Positions 24,326 through 34,582 of a DNA stretch of 64,000 nt are shown here, piece after piece. The stretch is taken from assembly GCF_022965805.1 (NCBI RefSeq), contig NW_027331320.1, positions 62,001 through 126,000 of the forward strand, in the 5' to 3' direction. Position 1 is the first letter of the stretch. Each line of letters begins with the position of its first letter. This stretch comes from Primulina eburnea. Taxonomy: Eukaryota > Streptophyta > Magnoliopsida > Lamiales > Gesneriaceae. A model generated the notes under the pieces. The model worked only from the letters and a program-made list of their open reading frames with translations, did not search any database and was not told where the DNA came from. The position numbers were made by a program, and so were the translations under genes.

Positions 24326-24680
24326 TTCTTCCACTTGGTCTACATAATCATCCTAAGTTAATAAACAAAAAACATGAATCATGATGATATATCTTCTTCT
24401 ACTGAATATTATCTTATATGTATTACATGTACCATATTTATATACACGACTTAATAAATAAAACCAACGATTCATTTGAGGTCCAACTTAATCGATATTT
24501 TTCTCAAAAAACTGAATATTTATACAAATGAATATGAGAAATTTTATAAATGAACATGTTTTGAAAAAAAACACAAATGTATATACCACAAAATCATAAC
24601 GGAACCAAGTCCATTATTACTACATGATCTTTACATCTTAAATTTAATGTCTTTAGGTCGAATGATCATTCACTCACTAA
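24326..24680 (-). pseudogene. Old Copia 3' tail (end of RNase H)
   Basis: Non-coding tail of the minus-strand Copia next to its purine tract. Near 24600-24680 the minus strand gives a degenerate RNase H C-terminus. It continues the fragment right of the nested solo LTR (30764 onward). No intact frame. Confidence 0.45.
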
Positions 24681-25247
24681 TAACGTGTTGGTATATTTCA
24701 TGTTCGCAATCTTATTTTGATGTTAACCAAATTTATTATTTTGTTTTTCAAAAATTTATCTAGTGCGCAGAAAGTTGAAACTGATCAGATCCCAAACTGT
24801 TCAGTTCTCAAAGCCAAAACTGAAGCTGTAGAGATGTCAACTGATTGCCAAAACTGAACTAGTCCAACTGATATATCAAAGAACATTTCAACTGATTGTC
24901 CAGCTGATATGTGGTTCAACAATATACCTTCAGAAGCATGTCCAGCTGATGAAGAGCTCAACTGATTAAGAACCTAGCTGAACAAAAGAATTGATACAGT
25001 GAAATCAGTTACTAGTACAGAAATCTGTTCGCATGTCACGACAAGACTATTTAATGGAATCTACCTAAACCCAAATATTAAAGGTACAAGCTATAAACTA
25101 CCTCATATACGAAGGTACAATAATGGACGTTACATCAAAGATGAAATGAGAAAAACTTCCAGAACAGTTGTCAGAATGACAAGACATGTCCTAAAGAAGC
25201 ACATGCAAATGCAACAGACATTATTATAGAGTCTTCATGTACGGTAA

Positions 25248-26043
25248 TGATGTGAACGTGGCCGGGCATGGTGTTCAACTTATTGATAAGCAAGGGAGAA
25301 GGGCTCGTGATGCATGGGAGCACGTTGGAAAGCCGAAGGAACATTATTCAAGCATTATTTTGAAGAACCGAGGCTGCACGGACCCAAGCACGGACCAGTA
25401 CACGGGGTCCGTGTCCATTACACTTGAGGAAGAGAAATCCCGAGCCTACACGGACCCGAGCACGGACCTGTACACGGGGTCCGTGTCTACTACTTTCGAG
25501 CCATGAAAATTACAGTGCCTACACGGACCCCCTTCCGGACCTCTACACGGGGTCCGTGCCCTTTAGTTTTGACGGAGAGTTATTTTCCTAAATAAGAGTT
25601 TTATTTATTTTGGTAACTAGATTTCATATCTTTTTGATTTGTAGTCAATATATAGACGAATTTTATTGATTGTAAAAACAACAATTGATTATTATTCATC
25701 TTTTATGATATTGAGAATTCTCTCAACACAAGCTTAAGTTTCGTTATAACTTTTGCGTTGTATCAAATCAAACTTATCAAAAGATTTATCTTTTGTGGCG
25801 TTTGTCGATCGATTTTCACGAGGGTTGCCAAGGGCGGGTTCTTTGGAGGTTCTCTTGAAACGCGATTGTTTCTCTCGTGTTTATTTGTTGCTAAACTCTT
25901 GCTAGTTTAGAGGTGAATATTACACACCTATCCATTACTTGTTTCAAAGATCGGGAAAACACACGAGTCTTGTTATCGTAATTGAATAGAGGGTGCGATT
26001 GTTTAATCGTGTTTGCTATTTATTCGTATCGAGATTCACGTCA
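25248..26043 (+). repeat. 5' LTR of the young Gypsy element
   Basis: Contains three inverted-repeat units (25377-25413, 25449-25485, 25522-25558) with arms CACGGACCC and GGGTCCGTG. A TATA-like CAATATATAGACG follows near 25647. The 89-codon ORF here is the same read-through as in the 3' LTR and is not a gene. Confidence 0.92.
25377..25558. repeat. Three tandem hairpin units in U3
   Basis: Perfect 9-bp arms CACGGACCC...GGGTCCGTG, repeated at 72 and 73 bp spacing, with 19-bp centres that differ. Duplicated exactly in the 3' LTR at 29256-29437. They lie upstream of the TATA-like stretch. Confidence 0.85.
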
Positions 26044-26045
26044 TT

Positions 26046-26057
26046 TGGTATCAGAGC
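26046..26057 (+). other. tRNA-iMet primer-binding site of the young Gypsy element
   Basis: TGGTATCAGAGC, two bases after the LTR, followed by TCAAGGTTT. Confidence 0.9.
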
Positions 26058-26179
26058 TCAAGGTTTTTGATTCAAGTAAGAATATCCATTCAATTCTTCG
26101 TAGGATTTTCAATACCGATTTTCGTGTAGCGATTTCTACGGATTTGTTGGAAAAAAAAAAAAAAAAAAAAAAATTCGCG

Positions 26180-26450
26180 ATTTACTGTTCATTGCCGGAA
26201 AATACTGTTCATCGTCGACACTATTCATCCGAGGGTTACTATTCATAGCGGCGGAAGTACTGTTCATCGCGGCGGACGTACTGTTCATACCGAAGTTACT
26301 GTTCATCGCGATTACTATTCATCGCCGATTCACTGTTCATCGCCGGGAGTTACTATTAATCACCGGATTTACTATTCAAGCCGGAGTTACTATTCACGCC
26401 GGAGTTACTATTCATACCGGAATTACTGTTCACGGTACTGTTCACCCGAA
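26180..26450. repeat. Degenerate TACTGTTCATCGCCGG minisatellite in the leader
   Basis: About 14 units built on TACT(G/A)TTCA plus a variable GCCGGAGT-like spacer, most 17-22 bp long. It is preceded by a poly-A run (about 26150-26173) and followed by a second A-rich run. No ORF. It lies between the primer site and gag. Confidence 0.85.
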
Positions 26451-26856
26451 AAAAAAAAAAGAGAGAAAAAAAAAAAATTCTGAATCGGGTGTTTGTTGGA
26501 ATTTTAGCGCTTATATTTCAGCGTTAAGTTTGTCCTTATCGTTTAGTCGCATTCTAGTCAATTTTCAAAGTTGCTTGTTCTTGTGTGGTCTAAGTGAGTC
26601 GAATTTCAGACGTCACAGGATTGATCTCATAAGTTTGATACGTGGAAGCCACGAGACTTAAGCGCCCCCTTGAGAATTCTCACTTGAGTGAAAATATTTG
26701 AGTGGAGTGAATTTTTCATTGGAGTGAATTGTGAGGTTTTGTGGTGAGGGAAAAAGACGAGTGCGAGTGAATTTTCATTGGAGTGACTAGTGAGAATTTG
26801 TGGTGAGGAAACTTTATTCGTTATTGTTTTATACTAACCTTTTTCTTGCAGGTATA

Positions 26857-29385
26857 ATGATTGACGGACGTCAATTTAAAACGATGTTAGGAGGGTTAGA
26901 TAGAAGGTGGGAGATGGAGTTTAAGCCTCAACAAAAAAAATATCGGAGGTGTGAAGAAGAGGAGATGTATGATGTGCATATTGATTAGAATAGGCGAGGT
27001 AGTAGAGTCGGAGGAGATACGTTGTTGAACATGGATCGTTATAGGAGATTTGATGAGGATAAGGGGTATAGAAGCCGAGAAGGGTATAGACTGAGTGGTA
27101 CGAAGATGACAATTCCATTTTTCAGTGGGGAAGCCGATCCAAAGGTGTACCTTGAGTGGGAAGAGAGAATGGAGTGTGTATTTGAGAGCCGGGAGTATTA
27201 TACCGAAGCAATGAAGGTAAGACGAGCTTGCAGTGAGTTTACCGACTATGCTAGTACTTGGTGGGATAAGTTAGTAACACGTAGGAGACGATGTGGGGGT
27301 GACCCTATAGTTACGTGGGATGAGATGAAAAGGGTGATGAGGAAACAATTTGTTCCAAATCACAATAATAGGAGAGGTGGTAGGAGAGATGAGCATGGCT
27401 TGTATGATGATTCATGGGCATCCACTTGGAGGGCGAGTTTGGAAGAGAACCACTGCGGTAGGCCAAAGAAGGAGTCAAGACGTGAAGCTAGCAAATATGA
27501 ATATCAAGGTACATTTAAAAATTCAAATTCTAGTACTTGTGATATTATATGTTGTTGGTGTTTAGAGTTTGGGCATTATATCACCCAATGTCCAAAGGAG
27601 GAGATGACTGTAGAAAAACCGCCAATTGATGTCAAATCTAAAGTGGGGGTTGAGAGAATTGAGAAGGTTGGTACTCCACTAACTTCTGACTTGAGTATTG
27701 AGTGTTGTGCTGTGGAGGGTGAGTTATTAGATGATGTGCAAGTTGTTTCTTTTGCTCAACTGCCTACGAATGAAATTTGTATTGATGAATCAATTTGTCA
27801 TGAGTTGAAAGAGAAAAAAAATGAAATGGCCGAAAGAATGAGTGATCAAAAGAGTGAGATGGCCATAGAAAGAAAAGAAAAAGAAAAAGAGGCCAAAGAA
27901 AAAGAAACAGAAAAAGAAAAGAAAAATGATTTTAAGGCCCAAGAGAGTGAAAAGAGTGAGGATGAGAGTTGTTTATTATTGCATAAACCATTACATGTAC
28001 CTTTGTACAAAGTGGTTTATCCATATTGTGATGATATAGCCGGTTCAATCCCGAGCATTGTTAATTTTTCTTTGCAGGATTCTATTGGTGTCATGATGTG
28101 GAAGAGAGCAAGTATAGATGGTGTGGGAAAGCCATGGGATGACCCATATGACTTCGAAGGCAATCAATGTGAGGTAAGGTTAGTTGCCAACGCAACAACC
28201 ATGAGGTATGATTTGCTTCCTTACCTTAATTCATTGTTGTTTTGTTTGCAAGAATTATGGGGACAAGTTGAAAATGTGATGTTTAGAGGATGTGAATGTG
28301 GTTTAGTCTTGTTACCTAAGCGTCATACTATTGAGAATGAATATGCATTGCATGAATTAGATTCAAATGTTATTGATTTTGAGTGTTCAAAGATTGTCCA
28401 ATTGACACTTTGTCATGGCAATGACCTATGTGCATTAGGATTAAATTCATGTGGTGAGTTGAATGAAAACATGGATAGTACATTTAGTGTGTTCTATTTG
28501 CATGATTCCTACTTGTGTGATGAAGACTTTGGGAAGAGCATGAATGAATATAAGAATTTCTTTGTCCATGATGAATATAATTTTAAGGAGATTAAGTTGT
28601 TCATGTTATGCTCATTTTATGAGTTATGTACTAGTGATGCATATAGTGGTGTTTTTATCTTTGATAAAATGCATGATTATATGTGTTGGTTGCATATGAA
28701 GAGGTATGTTGAGTGGGATTGTGAGGCATGCATTGCATATAAGAGATTGACATTTTGCCTAGATTCTTATATCGTGCATGAACTATGTCTTATTCCTAGT
28801 GAGCTATGGTCGTACACGTGTATGGATATCATTTGTGTGTTGACTAGGTCTAAGAAAGGGAGGAACTTAATTTTCGTGATACTTAATGGTATTTTATCAT
28901 TTGGTGTCATTTATTATTTGGTGTATGTTGAAATTGATGAGTTCATAGGAAAGACAACTGTGATGTTGGAGTTTCCAGTGCTGATGGAGCGAGCTAGCAA
29001 TAGCGCCTACGAACTTGAATTGAAAGGTAAGCATGTTGATAATTTGATTATTGTTATTACTAACTTGCTTCGTTTTTGTGTAGGAGGGCAAGATTTGAGG
29101 ACAAATCTTTTTGAAGAAGGGGAGTATGATGTGAACGTGGCCGGGCATGGTGTTCAACTTATTGATAAGCAAGGGAGAAGGGCTCGTGATGCATGGGAGC
29201 ACGTTGGAAAGCCGAAGGAACATTATTCAAGCATTATTTTGAAGAACCGAGGCTGCACGGACCCAAGCACGGACCAGTACACGGGGTCCGTGTCCATTAC
29301 ACTTGAGGAAGAGAAATCCCGAGCCTACACGGACCCGAGCACGGACCTGTACACGGGGTCCGTGTCTACTACTTTCGAGCCATGA
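26857..29385 (+). CDS. Gypsy gag fused to an unrecognised Cys-rich region
   Basis: The frame starts at ATG 26857 (MIDGRQFKTML), is broken once by TAG at 26986-26988, and is then open from the ATG at 27022 for 787 codons. Residues about 25-110 (from 27022) are a Ty3/Gypsy gag core (PFFSGEADPKVYLEWEERM, FTDYASTWWDKL, MRKQFVP), truncated soon after. Near residues 170-190 is a zinc knuckle CCWCLEFGHYITQC. A Lys/Glu-rich coiled-coil-like stretch (265-310) and a linker typical before RT (PLHVPLYKVV...IPSIVNFSLQD) follow. Then, instead of RT/RNase H/integrase, comes about 330 residues of Cys- and Tyr-rich sequence I do not recognise, with one hydrophobic segment (LIFVILNGILSFGVIYYLV). The end (DLRTNLFEEGEYD) resembles a Gypsy polyprotein C-terminus, and the frame runs on into the LTR to 29385. 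No catalytic motif is visible. Function unknown. Confidence 0.7.
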
Positions 29386-29922
29386 AAATTACAGTGCCTA
29401 CACGGACCCCCTTCCGGACCTCTACACGGGGTCCGTGCCCTTTAGTTTTGACGGAGAGTTATTTTCCTAAATAAGAGTTTTATTTATTTTGGTAACTAGA
29501 TTTCATATCTTTTTGATTTGTAGTCAATATATAGACGAATTTTATTGATTGTAAAAACAACAATTGATTATTATTCATCTTTTATGATATTGAGAATTCT
29601 CTCAACACAAGCTTAAGTTTCGTTATAACTTTTGCGTTGTATCAAATCAAACTTATCAAAAGATTTATCTTTTGTGGCGTTTGTCGATCGATTTTCACGA
29701 GGGTTGCCAAGGGCGGGTTCTTTGGAGGTTCTCTTGAAACGCGATTGTTTCTCTCGTGTTTATTTGTTGCTAAACTCTTGCTAGTTTAGAGGTGAATATT
29801 ACACACCTATCCATTACTTGTTTCAAAGATCGGGAAAACACACGAGTCTTGTTATCGTAATTGAATAGAGGGTGCGATTGTTTAATCGTGTTTGCTATTT
29901 ATTCGTATCGAGATTCACGTCA
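29127..29922 (+). repeat. 3' LTR of the young Gypsy element
   Basis: 796 bp, identical to 25248-26043 as read. The internal ORF ends inside it at 29385. Confidence 0.92.
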
Positions 29923-30763
29923 GGTAAGCTGAGCGCCATAAATACCAGACCACGACCATTGAATATGATAACAACAACCACATCAACAACAATAAGAAGA
30001 AATGGAACTACAACTAAATACCGGTATGTGAAGAAAACCGAGGGCATGTTCACTTCATATCAGTTTACTAAAAGCAGTTACCACATTTGTGTGAGAACAC
30101 CTTCGTGTTGTATTGATTAGATCGGTTCTCACACATTCATACACAATCACTCACATATACAGAAAGTTGAACTTATTGTTTAGTTGAGTGAGTCTTCACA
30201 CAAAGACATTAAAGATTATTTTTTTTAGTCTTGACATAGGGACGTTAAACATTATGCAGATTGCAGAAGGTGTTGTCTGCAATCTTAAGTGCTAAGAGTT
30301 CTAGTTGGGTGCTACCCTTCTAGAGTGGGTTTGTACAAAGAGTTGTATAATTCAAAGTCTTCCAGTGAATCATACCCGAGGTGGTAGAAGAGGTGACGTA
30401 TGAGTAGTTGAAGTCTCCGAACATCCATAAACATATCTTGTGCCCTTAATTGTTTAACTATTGTTCTAAAATTGATTTGATCAGTTTAAGCTGATATCAT
30501 TTCAGTTCCTCCCATAACTGAAATTATTCAAGCCAGAATTGGTCCCCCTTACTCCAATTATTCAGTTTAAACACAAGCTAAAAGCTTTAAACTGTTCAGT
30601 TTTCTTAACGAATGATTATTTCGAGTATATTCCGGTTGGTTTGAAAACCAAACTTGATTTAATTCATCGGTGTATTTATTCTTTAAACACAAGCTATTGC
30701 AGCTTATGAAGAATATTGTGTTTGAAGCACCTTCAAAGGTGTCAAAACCGATCCTTCATAACG

Positions 30764-31893
30764 TATTCAATGACCACTTCATTTTTGTCAACATGTTGTC
30801 CACCTACTAAAATACTTTATGTCGATATACTTAATTCGACTCCCGTTTTAGTCATAAAGACCACATGAACTGAATGTTCACAATATAATCTTAATAGTGT
30901 GATATAAAATTCACAATTCTAAGCTTAAGGAAACTTAACAATATACGATACTATATAAAAGTGCTTCAAAATAAGAAACAAACTCATAATCCATAGTGGA
31001 AATAGCAATTCACTTTCAAATTGTCAATCCGTCTATTCATATGCACGTAATATTTAGTACTATGAAGATATCTCATAACATTTTGCAGCTTTCTAGTGGT
31101 CAATGCCTTGACTACTCTAATATTTTACCAACAAGAAACAAATTCTTCTCCCACTAACCTTCTTGTATTTATGATCTCCCATAATGTTCTCAACGAAACT
31201 CAATAAAGATATAACATTTTGAAATCTTAAATATCACTAATGTAAGACTTTCAATTTATATAGATTTCAATCTTGCATATTAAATACTCGCTATTATTAG
31301 AGAAAAATCTTTAAATTTATTTCATATATCCCTCTTTCTCTATATCATCATTGATAAATATTGTTTTCATCACATCATCTAATGCAAATTTAAATCAAAT
31401 GGGCTATTAATGTAATGATCACATAAAGCTAGAGAATTTTCTTAAATATACGAGAAAATATTTCCATGTAGTTAATTATCTTCTCTTGAGTGAATTTCTT
31501 GGCAACAAGTCTATATTTATGTTGTTCAATTTTTTCTTTTGAGACTTTAGTTATCTTAAAGAATCATCTACAACAAATGACGATTGAACCAACTTTTAGA
31601 CTCTATTATTTGTTATGCACAAATTTGTTATCATTCATAGCATTATACCACAAATTAGATTTCTTGTGCCCTGATATGTGAAAAAATATCTCAGGATCAT
31701 TTTCGGTTCCAAAATAGTGTGTTTGTTCTAGATACAAAATATAATCACTTGGAATTGTTGATCTCTTAATTCCACTAATTCTTTTTAATGTTTCATGAAC
31801 ACTTTCAAGGGAAGGCACACTGTTACGTCCCATGACCGGAGTGTATGACATTGGCATTGTTTGAAAAATAAAAATTCGAATAACAACAAGCAT
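30764..31893 (-). pseudogene. Old minus-strand Copia pol relic (unit 1)
   Basis: Right to left: a readable piece at 31606-31893 (GRNSVPSLESVHETLKRISG, SDYILYLEQ, KSNLWYNAMND), which is the linker and start of a Copia RT, then AT-rich decay. Near 30770-30900 lies an RNase H relic (KYIDIKYF-like, then VIEYV). Many stops; large parts of RT missing. It continues at 24680 beyond the nested solo LTR and is shared with unit 2. Confidence 0.6.
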
Positions 31894-32108
31894 CGTAATA
31901 CGTTATACAACAAAACTAGTCTTCTCATAAGTAAACATTTTATTTACAATGATATGAAAACAAAATACGGAATGTCAGGAAACGAAATCTACAAGTACTA
32001 AAGCAGAACTATAACAATAATTTTGGATTGATCATCACTAGCATCAAGACATCTTTTGTTCCTTTTTGTCTAGTTGTTCTTCGTCCTTATTTAGGGAGGG
32101 GGAGTAAG
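31894..32108. other. Short AT-rich interval
   Basis: Non-coding sequence matching 48600-48835 in unit 2. It ends at the solo LTR target site. Confidence 0.4.
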
Positions 32109-32113
32109 AGATG

Positions 32114-33948
32114 TGTAATGTCCGGGATTTTTATCTGTTAATCTACGATTATTGATTTATAATTTGATGTGATTATGGACGGAAAGAAACGGACCGGGAA
32201 AAACGAGAAATACACGAAATATGTGCGAGGACAGTACCCCTCGCACATATGTGCGACACTGATGCGCGCATATGCGCGAGGCAGGCAGAGGACCTCACGC
32301 ATATGAGCGAGAGAGGACGCGCATATGCGCGAACGTGTGCAAGAAAAAATGTCGAGTCCAGAGAACCTCACACATATGCGCGGAAGAAGGACGCGCATAT
32401 GCTTCTTTCGCGCATATGCGCGAGCTGCCGAGAAGAATATTGCGGGGACCAGTAGGTCTCGCGAATATGCGCCGAGGAGGGTCGCGCATATGCGCGAGAC
32501 GTGCAGCACAAGAGAGATGCCACATGGCCGAGACATGCATGATATATATCAACTTTGTCACTTGTTCTTCAGAATCATCCGCTAGAAACCGAGAGAAGCT
32601 CCGGAGGAAAGTTGTGAAAAATCCTTACGCCTTTTTATATTTTAGATTTGTGATTACGAAAGATCCGTCCGTCCGATTTTCAATCCGATTTCAGTACCGT
32701 GTTTCTATCGACGAGAGCTTCAACTGGACGTAAGTTTTATTACGTTTTGATATGATTTGAAAATATGGTATTGAAGGAATCGGATATGATTCATATATGA
32801 TGTTCTTGACATGTTAGACATCGTATAATTGAAACCGGATTGAAAAACATATGTCGTATGAAATTGTTATGATTTTCAGAATGAAATTGATTGAGATTTG
32901 ATATCAGATTTGTATGATTATCGATTATAAGTCGTGGGAATTGATATCTGTTGATTTGTATTGCTGGGTATATGGAGATTGTGCAGTTATGCCGTTGAAA
33001 CAGAATTAGATTGAGTTCTGATTATATCCAGTATTGATTTGAATGGTGTATTGATTACTCATCGATATTTTCATTGCCAGATTGAGTATTGACAGGCTCC
33101 AAATTCGAGACATCGACTTCGTCAGAATTACATAAAGAAAGGTATAAATCAATGTTAACCGAGAAATCGACTTGAGTCAGACTGGAATCGAGTTTCCCAA
33201 AAACTACATACTTTATTTATTGCATTGATGTTTGCAATTCATGATATTGATATGCTTAGTCTATTGATTTATAGCAAAGCGTGTATTGAGTCGCGGGCGG
33301 AGATGCCTAGTTATTGGCGGATATGCCAAGTCTTTGGCGGATATGCCAAGACACTGGATGATTGAACTATATTGATGTTGCTTAGGAGTAGATCAACTCA
33401 TATAGCTGAGATTCGATATATGTGCCAATGTCCAGGAACCGGGATCCCTAGATTAGAGATGAGTCGAGTCTGAGATGACGAGTCACTAGTTGATTTACAC
33501 TTTATATCGATTCATGTTTTCAGATGTGATACATGTTATTGATGACTGCTTATGCTTTTATATATGTTTTTATATGATTGCATTTATATATTGTTTATAC
33601 TGGGATTATATTCTCACCGGAGTTATTCGACTGTTGTCGTGTTTGTATGTATGTATGACAACATGTGGGACATGATCAGGGTCAAGAAGAGGATGAGAGA
33701 GGACAAGTTAGCGTGGAGATCCGGATCAGAAGTAGATAGGCTTCAGTACTTGATATATAGTAGTTGAACCTTAGTTGATTTTAATGTATTGAGTACAAGA
33801 CGTGTACTTTACTTTTGATATGTATATCAAAGTGATTCCATTACGTTCCGCACTTGTATTTAAAAAAAAAATTAGACCATGTTTATATTAATTGATTGAA
33901 TTATTCCCAAGAATGATTAAGAAATGAATTAGCGTCCGGGTTCTCACA
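32114..33948 (+). mobile_element. Gypsy solo LTR with TSD AGATG
   Basis: 1835 bp, TGTAATGTCCGGG to GTCCGGGTTCTCACA, flanked by AGATG at 32109-32113 and 33949-33953. It is related to but clearly distinct from the LTRs at 7421 and 13231: same plan, shared GACCGGGAAA, palindrome cluster, GGAACCGGGATCCCTAG and AGCGTCCGGG blocks. There is no internal region. Unit 2 has the unfilled site at 48840-48860. A GGCGGATATGCCAAG repeat occurs at about 33315-33355. Confidence 0.92.
32241..32498. repeat. Palindrome cluster in the solo LTR (9 copies)
   Basis: Nine copies of CGCGCATATGCGCG-like palindromes, some degenerate (CACACATATGCGCG, CGCGAATATGCGCC). The cluster sits upstream of GATATATATC at 32541, at the same relative place as in the 7421/13231 LTRs. 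Confidence 0.85.
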
Positions 33949-33953
33949 AGATG

Positions 33954-34582
33954 AATAATTTATGAAATATTAGTAAGAGAGACTGATCGATCATAACAAA
34001 TAACAAAGATACATATATATTTATACGATTTGAACAGTACGAATTTCGAATACAAATCAGAAAAAAAAACACAACAAATGACACTGAAAATCATATTATT
34101 TTCGTGGTTAACTGATAAATCTCTAATTTTTAATCTTCTGAGAGGCAAGACCATGTTAACCATTATTATATCTTTAAAAAAAAGAAGATGAATGGTCATA
34201 TTTTATGAATTTAGACTTTTTCCCCAAATATTACACTAATTATTCCATCATTTTCATGCATATGCATATTCATTAACAAATTATCTTAACGAAATCGATT
34301 AAATCGAACCAAATAAAAATAGATTATTAATATATGTTCTCGCCTAATTTAAGTGCACACATATGTTGACCAAGTATATATGACCTGGCATATAAGTAAA
34401 CCAATAAATTTTTATAATACATGATATCTAAAAAAATATTTCTTTCGATAAACAAACATATATTTCAATAACAATAATCAATCCCTTCCACCATACTCCA
34501 GCTACAAACTGCACACATCCCTACCAAATCAAAATACGAACTTCACAAAATCAAAATACGGATAGATTCTTTGATATCCAAT
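33954..34582. promoter_or_regulatory. Upstream region of LRK10L gene 2
   Basis: AT-rich 630 bp between the solo LTR and the ATG, closely matched by 48850-49483 before gene 3. ATATAAGT near 34390 could be a TATA box. No specific operator is recognised. The solo LTR ends only about 630 bp before the start codon and may affect expression. Confidence 0.35.

Larger units (their letters stand above)
25248..29922 (+). mobile_element. Young non-autonomous Gypsy (LARD-like) element
   Basis: 4675 bp. The two 796-bp LTRs (25248-26043, 29127-29922) are identical as read base by base. TSD is GGTAA (25243-25247, 29923-29927), and the empty site ACGGTAAGCTGAGC is intact in unit 2 near 45942. The primer site TGGTATCAGAGC is at 26046-26057, and a GAAGAAGGGGAG purine tract precedes the 3' LTR. 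LTR ends are TGATGTGAA/TTCACGTCA. The internal part is 3.1 kb with one long ORF that has a Gypsy-type gag start but no RT, RNase H or integrase. It is therefore probably moved in trans by a related element. Confidence 0.92.
24686..30758. mobile_element. SIRE-like solo LTR split by a young Gypsy element (unit 1)
   Basis: LTR from TGTTGGTATATTTCATG to GATCCTTCA, flanked by TAACG at 24681-24685 and 30759-30763. Removing the nested element and its TSD leaves about 1393 bp. The left half is packed with AACTGAT and CAGCTGAT words. The right half contains CCTTCGTGTTGTATTGAT and CACACAAAGACATTAAAG segments. It interrupts the RNase H region of the old Copia. The orthologous copy in unit 2 (45361-46777) is uninterrupted. 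Confidence 0.75.

Noticed and set aside
25237..25506. 89-codon ORF next to the LARD-like element
   Set aside because: Identical to the end of the internal ORF that runs into the 3' LTR. Here it is only the 5' LTR copy.
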